Shown here: piece by piece, positions 46,090-55,952 of the stretch | How the letters are laid out: the number at the start of each line of letters is the position of its first letter | Position numbering within the stretch: position 1 is the first letter of the stretch | Source: Deroplatys truncata | Lineage: Eukaryota > Arthropoda > Insecta > Mantodea > Mantidae | Direction of reading: 5' to 3' | Length of the DNA stretch: 64,000 nt | Assembly: GCA_030765065.1 (NCBI GenBank) | Contig: CM060988.1 | Span: forward strand, 178,229,065 to 178,293,064 | Notes under the pieces: model-generated | The model's database searches: none | What the model was told of the DNA's origin: nothing | The model's input: only the letters and a program-made list of their open reading frames with translations | Translations under genes and position numbers: made by a program

Positions 46090-46330
46090 AGACTTAACCG
46101 AGCGAGGTCCGCGGTAGCAGGAGGTCCCGGGGTTTATTCCCGTCAACCGCTCGCTCTGACCTTGGATTTTTCGTGGTTTTCTCTGATCCGTAAGCGAATG
46201 TTGAGGTGGTTTGTCCTTTACATTTTCTGTCCATCATTTCCTTCTAGTTTCCGTGGTGTATGGCGGTGCCGGACAGATGGCACGGATGCTTGCTCAAAAG
46301 AAAGAGGAGCACTCCCCGTGGACACCTGTC
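46090..46330 (+). mobile_element. tRNA-derived SINE
   Basis: The head ACCGAGCGAGGTCCGCGG is the same as in the 9522 SINE (ACCGAGCGAAGTGGCGCCG); B-box region GGTTTATTCCCGTC; then GATTTTTCGTGGTTTTCTC and AAGCGAATGTTGAGGTGG in the body, again parallel to the 9522 copy. Its 3' side merges into a transposase scrap. Confidence 0.6.
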
Positions 46331-46334
46331 GACG

Positions 46335-46440
46335 AGTTCATCGCCCTTTCCAGGCAGTTCCAGCCGTGACACACACACAAGTATGGGATGAGCTTCACTA
46401 TCTAAATGTTTGTCGTGTGCCCGGTATTGTATATTCGTGA
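46335..46440 (+). pseudogene. Transposase C-terminal scrap (tentative)
   Basis: The frame reads AVPAVTHTQVWDELHY, LNVCRV and stops. VTxxxLxxVWxELxYRxxVCR is the usual C-terminal end of insect Tc1/mariner-superfamily transposases with a DUF4817-like domain. Only about 30 residues remain. Confidence 0.4.
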
Positions 46441-46470
46441 AATCCTTTAAATGATGTAAATGAAAACTTT

Positions 46471-47566
46471 TGAGGCAGTATTTTTAACGCTTGAATAATT
46501 TCAATTAAATTATATAATATATTTCAATAACTGCCCGCCTTGAAGCAATATGTATGTAATCATTTGTAAAATGTATGTAACACTCATTGCATATGCTTAT
46601 ATTATTGCTAACATGTTCAATAATGTTATGTGAATGCATTGTAATTTAATAATGTAGGAGCTGTGAGAATAATAAGTTAAAAGTTGCTAACAATGAGGTA
46701 ACAATGAGGTAACCTTGAGGCAATAATGAGTTTGAGAATTTAAATGTTACTAGTCATGATTAGAGCAACGATAATGTAAATTTTGTGACAGTTTAAAATA
46801 GCCAATCAACAGCCAGAAAAAGCTTTAGTAAAATGCAGGTATTCTATTGGACTAGGATTAGCCAATCAGAGACTTGAAATACAGAAAGTTTTAGGTTTAT
46901 ACGGTTGAAATATGTTCAGTTGCCTGCAGACCTTGGTAGTAACCAGATGGAAGATGTGTTCTCTAGAGAAATATTACGTATTTGTGGGAGACGTAAAATA
47001 AGTATACGCAATAAAAAAAGTGCAAGTATTAAATAAAAGAATCTCACAGCCCTTGATATTAGTGTAGTGCTATTTAATTTGTGTAGAGGATTAATAAAAA
47101 GAAGTGAATTTAAACTTAAAATCTGTGTAAGCCTACATTCTTGTCGCACCACGCCCTGATTAAGAAAAACGTGTCTCTAAAGTAAGACTGACGCAGCCGA
47201 GGCAAACATAAACACAAATACTATCTATAGAAGCTGTTTAATAACAAAGTTAACATTTTTTAAACTTGGAGCGTAACAACAAAAAGACATCTTCAAATCG
47301 GCTTCTCATACGTAACACCATATTACGTAACAATCTTCTTCAAATTAACGCCCAAAGCGTGGTGCAAACTTCAACAACAGTAACACTACTTCAAATTGAT
47401 GTCCATACGTGGAGCTAACATCAAAAAATCAACAGTAACACCATACCACTTCTTCAAATTGATTCCCATACGTAGGGCAGAAATAACCTTCAAGTTGGTT
47501 CCCATACGTGGGGCATATCTTCTTCAAATTGGCTTCCCAAACGTGGAGCAGTAACTAACCTCTTCA
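46471..47566 (+). mobile_element. Solo LTR, family B, six primer-site-like units (CTTT duplication)
   Basis: Starts TGAGGCAGTATTTTTAACG and ends CTAACCTCTTCA, flanked by CTTT (46467-46470, 47567-47570). The last 280 bp contain six units at about 47296, 47339, 47393, 47456, 47482 and 47524, for example TTGGTTCCCATACGTGGGGC and TTGGCTTCCCAAACGTGGAG, separated by AAC-rich spacers. Longest array in the family B copies here. Confidence 0.88.
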
Positions 47567-47708
47567 CTTTGTAGTCCTAAACCTACAATAAAACGTATCT
47601 CAAAGTTTTATAAACATAAATGAAAAAGATATAGCCATGTGAAATAGGTTGATTCTTTTTGAAACACCCTGTGGCCTTTGCTTAAACTTTTAATATGTAT
47701 TTAATGAG

Positions 47709-47975
47709 CCTAGTCAAAAGTTCTTTACGCTGCAGTGTTACTCAGTTTAGTTTGGGTCAAAAACTTTACAGTACAGTATTGCAAATGTAAATTCAATTGT
47801 TCTTGCTTCTTAACTTCAACATAAGTTTAGTACTGCAAGCCATGTGCTTTGCTGCAGAATTACTCAGTTTAGTTTAGCAGAAACTTAACAGTAGTATTGC
47901 AAATGTAAATTCAATTGTACTTCTTTGATTTCTCACCATAAGTTTAGAAGTAACAGCCACAGTTCTTTACGCTGC
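47709..47975. repeat. About 125-bp tandem repeat, roughly 2.2 copies
   Basis: GTTACTCAGTTTAGTTTGGG (47739) and ATTACTCAGTTTAGTTTAGC (47865) start matching blocks that both contain GCAAATGTAAATTCAATTGT, then CATAAGTTTAGTA/GAAG. AGTTCTTTACGCTGCAGTG appears at 47720 and again at 47961. Confidence 0.8.
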
Positions 47976-48334
47976 AGTGCCTCGTAGGTTGTACGAGGAA
48001 ATATTTTACAGTTAAAGCTTGTTTAACGTGCTGAAACAGCAAAGTATATGGAGGTTTATATTTTGTGTTATACTAAACGAGTTAATAGGATTTTTACACA
48101 ACTTTAGTGTGCAACACCCACTTATTTTTGTGATTGATTGGGAGAGATGAATACCCGACTTCCTTCATTAAAGAGTGTTGCCACCTGCCGGTTGGCGGAT
48201 TTATTTCCTCCATAAAACAGATGACTATTGTGTGCAACGTTCTATTATTAGTAGTTATCTATTTATTTTACGTCGCTTTAACTACATGGTCACATCGCGA
48301 CGGATCTGTGAGTAGATAACTCGGGGATCGATGT

Positions 48335-48475
48335 GTGACGGACAGTTTGCCTGCTAGGTCTCGTCCTTGTAACCACAGCATCTTGCTTCGCCACGTGTCC
48401 ACAGAGACCTTAGTGCATAGCAACAGTGTCTTCTGACTCGTGCCGTGCAGATGACATTAGGGTGCGGTTCAGTCT
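48335..48475 (-). repeat. Dispersed single copy related to the 105-bp satellite
   Basis: TGACGGACAGTTTGCCTGCT, GGTCTCGTCCTTGTAACCAC, CGTGCCGTGCAGATGACATT and AGGGTGCGGTTCAGTCTACC match the reverse complement of the 17989-19905 unit in the same order, with an extra insertion of about 40 bp. Diverged, and not in tandem. Confidence 0.7.
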
Positions 48476-48797
48476 ACCTGCGGATAGTTAGTATTCTAAA
48501 CTATATTCACTCTTAGGTTGATCCGCGACAAAACAAACCCACGTGGTCAGTGCACCGCGGTGCAACACGGTAGCAATGCGCCCAGGAAAGTAGTCCCATG
48601 CTAATCTCTGAGTTTTAGAATGAATTTATCCTTAAATAGTATAACGTTCTATACAAATACCTAAGGTTTTATTTAACGCTGATTTATACCGTAAAACAGA
48701 GCTACAAGTCCTATGACGCAATTCGTATAAGTCACCAAAAACAGGGTAGGCGCAGAATATTGTTTACAGCCCGAAACGAGCAGTTGTGTTTAGTATC

Positions 48798-48912
48798 ATG
48801 GCGGACGATGAATTTGCTCTTGTGTTTTCGTCGAATTACGTAAAGCATTAGCCGCGCAAACCATTGACTAGTGGTGGAAAAACAATAGTGTTGAATCTTT
48901 ATTATAAGATAT
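48798..48912 (+). pseudogene. Transposase N-terminal part, first piece (split by LTR element)
   Basis: From ATG at 48798 the frame reads MADDEFALVFSSNYVKH, a stop, then PRKPLTSGGKTIVLNLYYKI up to the ATAT at 48909-48912. The reading continues in the same frame after the LTR element (53787 onward) once one ATAT copy is removed. The sequence resembles the N-terminal helix-turn-helix segment of a family of insect DDE transposases ('SGxKxIVLNxYxK...'). Only this N-terminal portion remains. Confidence 0.55.
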
Positions 48913-49410
48913 TGTGGCATGTGCACAGATTATATATTGGTAATGCGCCCTCTGGTTACCCAAGTTGAAGGTTGGCAGTTTATCTGAGGAGGGGTGTTTA
49001 AGGGGAAACAGTCTCATTGGAGGGGATATGGCGTTAGTGACGCCAAGCTTAACGGGTTTTCTCAGTCAGTCTGTTACTAGTCTTCGCGGTGTTCAGGTGA
49101 ACGGATAACTGCCCTACGATATGGCGTCCTCGCCCGGCAGACACATTGGGGTAAGGTAAGAGATATTATTATAATAAATCCAGCTATCCATTTCTTTGAC
49201 TTTTTAATTATGGTAGTATAGAATCCTTGCCTCTCCCTTCAGCCAGGAATTATGTTAGTGTAAGAATATTTGTGAATTTAACTTTAGCTGCGTCCCTTTG
49301 TCGGTGCCTCTTAAATTAAAGTTTCCTTTGTTTGAATAACGATCCCTCTCGCAGCGAGTTGCCCGCCACTGAAGTTAAATAATTAATTATAATATGTGAG
49401 GCACGCGACA
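48913..49410 (+). repeat. 5' LTR
   Basis: 498 bp, TGTGGC...GCGACA. Paired with 53289-53786. Contains ATTATATATTGG near its start and AATAAATCC near the middle. Confidence 0.93.
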
Positions 49411-51499
49411 AATTGGCGGAGGCGCGAGAAATTAGTTTGATTTGTTTTGAGATTTTAAGTGCAAATTTTTTTTCCCTCCAAATTTAACGGTTTCTGCTAC
49501 ACGTGGTCCTGAAAAATGTAAAGTTCTTTCTGGCTAAAGGGTAAGGATTTTTATACTTTTATTTGTGATTCTCTTCTTCTAAATTTTGTTTCCATCATTT
49601 CTGAAAGTTTGGTGTCGAAATTTCAATTTTGAGTTCATTTTTGCATATTTTCCCATTGTCTGCCGGGTGACGCTAAAATTTCTGACTCCATTTTCCCTTT
49701 GTGTTGGCTTCATTTCCTTTAAATTATATCACTGTGTTCCGTTCTTCGTGCTGGTTAATTTCAAAAAAAAAAAATGTTTCTGTGAAAGTTGAGTTCTGAA
49801 ACGAGCGAGATAGTTGTAGTTTCAAAATGTGCTCGTCACGTGTTGGCTATCCGTTTGCAAATCTTGTTTTCTGTGCTTATTAGCAGTGGTTTGGAAATGT
49901 ATAACTTTATATTCCAGTGATTGTGATTTCTAGCTATTTACTGCACTTTTCTGGGTCATTTTTCGTGTAACTTTTATGTACGCACGTGTGTTGTGTAATT
50001 CCCGCGTGGTCATGCATTTCAGCAATAATTTTTAGCTTGTGAAACCAGTCTTCCTCAGCACGTGTTTTGGCGCGTTTATTTGCGTGTGCATATCAGATTA
50101 TATACATTTGATTTAAGGAAAAAGAAACAGAAGTTTTGTGTGCTAGTTTAAATTACAAGTCTGTATTCCTCTCCTTTTTGAGAATATTAGCGGTGGTCAC
50201 AGTAAGTGTGACGTGTTTTTTTTTAACTTCCAGTTCGAGGTCTCTCACTGAAGCTATCATTTTGTTTTCTTCCATGTGTTCATTCTGATTAAAAATCTTG
50301 GTATTGTGTCCAAGTGGCTTGTGTAGCCGTGTGTTAGTTTAATTTTCTGATATTTCGCCGCGGGCGCCTTAATTGTGTTCTTTCTGCAGCTGTTTTATTT
50401 GGCTATGTTCTACTCTTGCTACTTACATTCATGTGATGCTATAAGTGTTTAGTTTGGTGTAATCTGAATTGCTTGGTCCTACTGTTTGTTTATTGGTTGC
50501 GTTATCTTTTGTGTTGCAATCATGCCTGAGCGACGTACTGTACAGAAATCTGATATGGCAGTTGCTCCAGTTGGCGAGCACAGTGACGTAGACTTTCTGT
50601 CCAGTGTTGGTACGCCTGTTGCAAAGCAATCAGCTGTCTGCCGCCGGTCATTGACCCCTCTCAGGGAGCATTCCAACGAGTTGTCGCCGTATGAGTTATT
50701 TTAGAATTTTGCAATGTTGGCTACTACTGCTATTGGCCGCTCTGAGAATGATGATAATTTTGCTTTACCGTTGCCAAGTTTGGTTTATTTAATTCCGCAA
50801 TGCATATTTTTAAGGGAAAATCTTTCGCAGTTACTCATGTAAGTAAAAGTTTCAGGAGCTACCAACCTTGCCAGTATCTACACCTAATTAGGTTTGATGT
50901 GCTTCTAATATGGACCAGTTCGATGTGGATGTTGATGAACCAGCTGTACGTGTGTTACCAGATTTTGGACAATTTGCACGGGAATTTTGTGGTAAACGAG
51001 TAAGAGAAAAGAAAAACATCACCTGTAAGTATGTAATCATTGTGAGTGCTAAAGTTTGGACGAATGAAACAGTTTTACGACTCACACAGGTATGCTAAAT
51101 TTATTGTTTCACTGACTGATGCTTAATTAAGCTTTGTTTTTCAGGAATACTGTGCTATGAATGTCTCTGCTAAATTACGAGTGTATTATTATTTTGGGTG
51201 TAACTTAAATTTTGAATTGTGTTTTGATAACTGCAAATCATTTGTTTTGTTGTATTATGCTGCAGGAATGTGTTTCAGGTGTACTATATGCTTAATTGAG
51301 CTTTCATTTTCAGGAATGTTATGTGACAATATTGTTTTGAGTAATGATGTGATGTTGTTTTGTTGCATTCGATTTGATTTGATATGATTTGATTCTGACT
51401 CTATTTGATTTTCATAATGATGCTGTGATCTTTATTTGCAGAAATTTGTTGCATGAATAGTGTGTGTATGTATGTGTGTATTTGAGGTTATGTGATATA

Positions 51500-51695
51500 G
51501 GTGAGATTTGCCTCGGTGGGAGTGCCAAAGAGTAACCCCGATGGCGTAGTGTGAGGTTATGTGAGAGATAAGAGTTGAGATTTGCCTCGGTGGAAGTGCC
51601 AAAGAGTAACCCCGACGGTGTTGATGAGGAGAGATGAAAAGAGATGAGATGATGTCAGCTTCGGTGGAAGTGCCACAGAGTAACCCCGACAGTTG
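51500..51695 (+). repeat. Triplicated motif inside the LTR element
   Basis: Three copies about 75 bp apart of TCGGTGGAAGTGCCAAAGAG followed by TAACCCCGA (at about 51513, 51586 and 51661), the first two preceded by GAGATTTGCC. The core is far better conserved than the spacers. Confidence 0.85.
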
Positions 51696-53288
51696 TTGTA
51701 TCATTTCAGAGATTTTGCTTATTGGTGTTGCTGTAACGTGCCCAGTATAGCGTGTGTGATGAATTCACACAAGAGATTATATAGATGGAAGTGAATGTAA
51801 TGAAAATAATTTTTTTTCTCTGTTTATGCAACAAGTTTATTACCATCTTAGATAGCAAATTTTAATACCACCTGTTTTCCAGCTTATTTCTTGATTTTGA
51901 GGATGTAGATGCAACATTATAATGTCATGTTATTTGTGTAATTCCTGAATTAATGTGATTTCTTGAAGGTTATGCCTATGTCAGATGTTTTGAATTTGCA
52001 GCATGCTAAATGAGACACGTAAGTGCAGATGTTTTGTTTTGGAGAGAAAATTGATAGATGATGATGATTGAAGTAATGATCGAGATTGCACTATTACTGC
52101 TAATGATGATGATGATTATGAAAGATGATGGTTAAACTGCGATGAGAAAGATAGTGATGTGAATAAGAAGTTATAATGGTGACAAGAGTAGGACACTAGT
52201 AGTTGAAAGCATGTCACGTGGCGTAGCTTAGAAATGTATTGTGGATGTAGCTTGTAGTGATGTATACACTAGTTTGAGTAGATAGTTAAGTCAGTGTTGT
52301 GTGTAATTTGGGGCCATGGTCAGTGTGAATGAGTTCATTTCATCGTCATGTGTGATTGTCTTGTAAGTGCACTTACTTTCTTTTGTTAGTGATACCAGCT
52401 GGTTATTGAGTTGTAATATTGGGATCCCAAGATAAGGTTATGTTTCATTTTTGTCATGTTTATGTATTTTGAGTCTGTTTTACTGTTATTTGGATTATGA
52501 AGCATTGTAAGTTACACTTTGGATGGCAACTCTGTAAAATTTCTTTCTTATGCCAATTTGTTCTAATTTTCTTTTCTCTTTATTTACCCCATGTCATAAA
52601 AATTCTTTTAGTGTACACTTTTCAAACTTTAAAATCTTTAATTGTAAAGGACATACCCTTCTTTTGTGTGTGATTCTTTGTGGGAGCATCCTGTTTATTG
52701 TGTGGTGGTTTTGTTTTAGTATTGTGCTGTGGCAGAGAGCGAGAAGATGCACCAGCATCCCCAGGGCACACCAGAAGTCAAGAAACGCCACAGGGAAGCT
52801 GTCGGGCAGCCACTACACTGCCGTGGCATAAGGAGCCACCATGTCGGGGGGCAGTCCAAGCCAGCGACTGCCCACCCTGTTGTCATCACCAGAGACCTGC
52901 GGTGCTGATTCTACACCAGGACAAATCGTCGTTGTGGGCACTGTCTAAACCCACCCACAAACAGTTACGGCAGTTCATCACCCTTTTGCGCAGTGTAGTG
53001 TGCCTGTGAACTAAGGCAGCGTGGTGTGTGCGTGTGCGGGATGCTACAGCTATGTGCATTAACAATACTAAGTCGACAGCACTTACATCGCTCCTCTCTC
53101 TCCACATCACCCAGCACCATTGTTTCTTCGGCTGGGTGCTTAACACACATATTTATTACTGTTTTATTTTACATCACACATTTCTATGTCATTTTTTTGG
53201 TATGTCTTTCTTTTGTTTTTTTTTCCTGTATTTTGTATTTATGTTCTTTCTGTCGACGAGGACGTCGACTTCGGTGGCCAGGGGGAGA

Positions 53289-53786
53289 TGTAGCATGTGC
53301 ACAGATTATATATTGGTAATGCGCCCTCTGGTTACCCAAGTTGAAGGTTGGCAGTTTATCTGAGGAGGGGTGTTTAAGGGGAAACAGTCTCATTGGAGGG
53401 GATATGGCGTTAGTGACGCCAAGCTTAACGGGTTTTCTCAGTCAGTCTGTTACTAGTCTTCGCGGTGTTCAGGTGAACGGATAACTGCCCTACGATATGG
53501 CGTCCTCGCCCGGCAGACACATTGGGGTAAGGTAAGAGATATTATTATAATAAATCCAGCTATCCATTTCTTTGACTTTTTAATTATGGTAGTATAGAAT
53601 CCTTGCCTCTCCCTTCAGCCAGGAATTATGTTAGTGTAAGAATATTTGTGAATTTAACTTTAGCTGCGTCCCTTTGTCGGTGCCTCTTAAATTAAAGTTT
53701 CCTTTGTTTGAATAACGATCCCTCTCGCAGCGAGTTGCCCACCACTGAAGTTAAATAATTAATTACAAAATGTGAGGCACGCGACA
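53289..53786 (+). repeat. 3' LTR
   Basis: 498 bp, TGTAGC...GCGACA, preceded directly by the polypurine tract and followed by the ATAT duplication. Confidence 0.93.
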
Positions 53787-53935
53787 ATATGTGAGAAATA
53801 TCCAACACCTTCCGCAAAAGAAATGGTGAAATTAACTTCTGAGTTCACTGGTGTTTCAAGTACAAATATAAACAGTGCTTGTGCAGAAAAATCTGAAACG
53901 AGAAAAGTGGTTACACCCGGGGAAAAAAAAACAAA
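53787..53935 (+). pseudogene. Transposase N-terminal part, second piece
   Basis: Continues the frame of 48798-48912 with CEKYPTPSAKEMVKLTSEF, then TGVSSTNINS and KVVTPGEKK. 'TGVSxxxI...TPGKK' is the expected next part of that transposase family. The frame is lost in A-rich sequence near 53940 before a family A copy. Confidence 0.55.
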
Positions 53936-53969
53936 GCATATGAAATACGCGATGCAAGAAAATAAAAAA

Positions 53970-55458
53970 AAAACGAGGGCCTTAAAATACCATAGTTTCC
54001 ATGCAACCGCGAGAAACAAGAGAATGTTGATAGTACTTCAATAGAATGAGCGATTCTAACCTTCAATAGTGGATATCACTGAAACGGCTTATGCCACAAA
54101 GAAGCTTATTTGAAAGAAGTTGTGTGTTTTAAAGATATCTACATTTTTTCTGGGGTACGTTTTGGTCTATCGCTTAATGTTTGCTAGTTATGCAAGATTA
54201 CACAAAATTCCTTCCGAATGAAGAGGATTTCACTCTATTCCCAGAAAATTCAAGATATACATTTTATTTGTAATTGAAGATGTTTTGTTTCGTTATATTG
54301 TTATTATTTGCCCCACACTTTGGGAGCCAATTTCAAGAAGATGTATTATATTTCGACTGTTGGGGAGCCGAACTTGAAGTAGTTGCAACCACACGTATGG
54401 TAAAAAGTTTTTCGGTAACCTTCTCCAAAAAATGTACTTTCCGGTGACCTTTGCCCGAAAAATGTTTAAAAAAATATTAACTTTGTAATTTTTGTCTGTT
54501 TCTTTAAATATTATATATTTATGTTTGCCTCAGCTGCGTCAGTATTTATATATTTTTAGAGACCTGTATGTCTTAGCAGGAAGGGGTGCAACTGAAGAAT
54601 ATAGGCCTACACAGATTATAATTTTACTTCACTCCTTTTATTAATGCTTGACATGAATTAAATAACACTTCACTGATATAGAGAGAGAGCTGTGAGAGTT
54701 TTTTTATTAATTACTTGCACCTTTTAACACGTAAACTATTTTTGTCTCGCACAAAATACGTATTAAACTTCTCGAGGACGCATCTCGCGTCCGGTTAGAA
54801 ACACTGTCTACAAGCAACTAACTTCTGAATTTGTAAATGTTGCTTCATTTTAGTTTTTGATTGGCTAATCCTAGTCCAACAGAATACCTTCATTTAACTA
54901 ATGCTTTTTTCTGGTTGTTGATTGGCTATTTTATAAACTGTCACAAAAATTACATTATTGATTCCAAGAATTACCAGTAGCATTTAAACTTTCTAATTCA
55001 TTATTGCCTCAAGGTTACCTCATTGTTACCTCATTGTTAGCAACTTTCAACCTATTATTCTCACAGCTCCTACATTATTAAATCACGTAATACATTCACA
55101 TAACATTATTACATATGTATACAATAATATAAACATATATAATGACTGTAATATACAGTTTTTATATCTTGTTACATACATATATTGCTTTAAGGCGGGC
55201 TGTTATTTAATTTTTATGTTGTATAATTACACTGAAATCATTTAAGTGTTAAAAATACTGCCTCATAATGTAAATATCTTTGTCCGACTTTTCGTTTTTG
55301 AGTTATACTGTTCACAAACACAAGCACCTTGTTCTAAAAATTCTTTTTATTGGATTCAGGGGATCTCAAAACCTGTATTTCCGGTAAAATCTCCACATCG
55401 AATTTTTTAGGGAATATAATACTCTAAATTTAGTACACGTAGCTCAGAAAGTAATGAT
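53970..55458 (+). repeat. Family A subfamily 2, split by a solo LTR
   Basis: Starts inside the family (GGCCTTAAAATACCATAGTT), is interrupted at 54275-55265, and ends GTACACGTAGCTCAGAAAGT near 55455. Confidence 0.82.
54275..55265 (-). mobile_element. Solo LTR, family B (TAAT target duplication)
   Basis: Plus-strand edges TGAAGATGTTTTG and ACTGCCTCA, flanked by TAAT (54271-54274, 55266-55269). Contains GCCCCACACTTTGGGAGCCA (reversed primer-site-like unit), GTTGGGGAGCCGAAC and the usual body. Removal restores family A. Confidence 0.88.
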
Positions 55459-55724
55459 TGACATTAGTATTTTCTTTTAAATACTCATACAAAGTAGTTT
55501 TAAGCATTGAGAATTTGGATCATAGTGAGGCAGCTCTCATTGTCTGATTTTTCATGTAAAGGAGTATCAGTGATTACATCTTTGCTCACAAGAGAAACAT
55601 TGCTTACCTTGCACCAGTCTTTTAAATGCAATATACTCTTTCTAATATTGCTGCCGAGGATTCTATATTTCTGGTTGCGATTGAAATTTTCTAGGGACTT
55701 TAACTCATACTTTCAGTCACAAGC
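55459..55724. other. Unassigned sequence
   Basis: No family recognised; leads into the family C repeat. Confidence 0.35.
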
Positions 55725-55950
55725 TTTTTGTTTACAAACGGGCGCTCAGAATAAGCACAGGCCTCTACAGCCGCTTCTTATATTGTTACGGTCAAAGCTT
55801 CTAGGAGGCATTGGTACGGTTCATAGCATAGGATTCAGGCGGGTGTGAAAATATGTGAAGAAATGACTTATTATAGCTTTTGTATTTATACAGTACCTAT
55901 TTTATATGCATTTATTTAATATAATGTAGAGAGCTTTTACTAAATACTAC
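55725..55950 (+). repeat. Family C repeat, copy 2
   Basis: Matches 26866-27080: TTGTTTACAAACGGGCGCTC, TATTGTTACGGTCAAAGCTT, CTAGGAGGCATTGGTACGG, TTCATAGCATAGGATTCAGG. A mariner begins at its end. Confidence 0.7.
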
Positions 55951-55952
55951 TG

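Larger units (their letters stand above)
48913..53786 (+). mobile_element. LTR retrotransposon with near-identical LTRs and no recognisable gag/pol
   Basis: Two 498-bp direct repeats (48913-49410 and 53289-53786) begin TGT(G/A)GCATGTGCACAG and end GGCACGCGACA. I see about four differences between them (position 4, one G/A near the end, two in the AATTAATTA(T/C)A(A/A) region), so insertion was recent. ATAT flanks both sides (48909-48912, 53787-53790). A TGG-starting primer-site candidate follows LTR 1 after two bases (TGGCGGAGGCGCGAG, 49414-49428), and a purine tract AGGGGGAGA (53280-53288) precedes LTR 2. The 3.9-kb interior has only short frames (one, MPERRTVQKSDMAVAPVGEH, near 50523) and no protease, RT, RNase H or integrase motif. 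It looks like a large non-autonomous derivative mobilised in trans, probably Ty3/gypsy-like; the family assignment is inference. Confidence 0.88.

Noticed and set aside
52680-53363. Overlapping frames of 93-111 codons near the 3' end of the LTR element
   Set aside because: No gag, protease, RT, RNase H, integrase or envelope motif seen; overlapping on both strands. Treated as non-coding interior.
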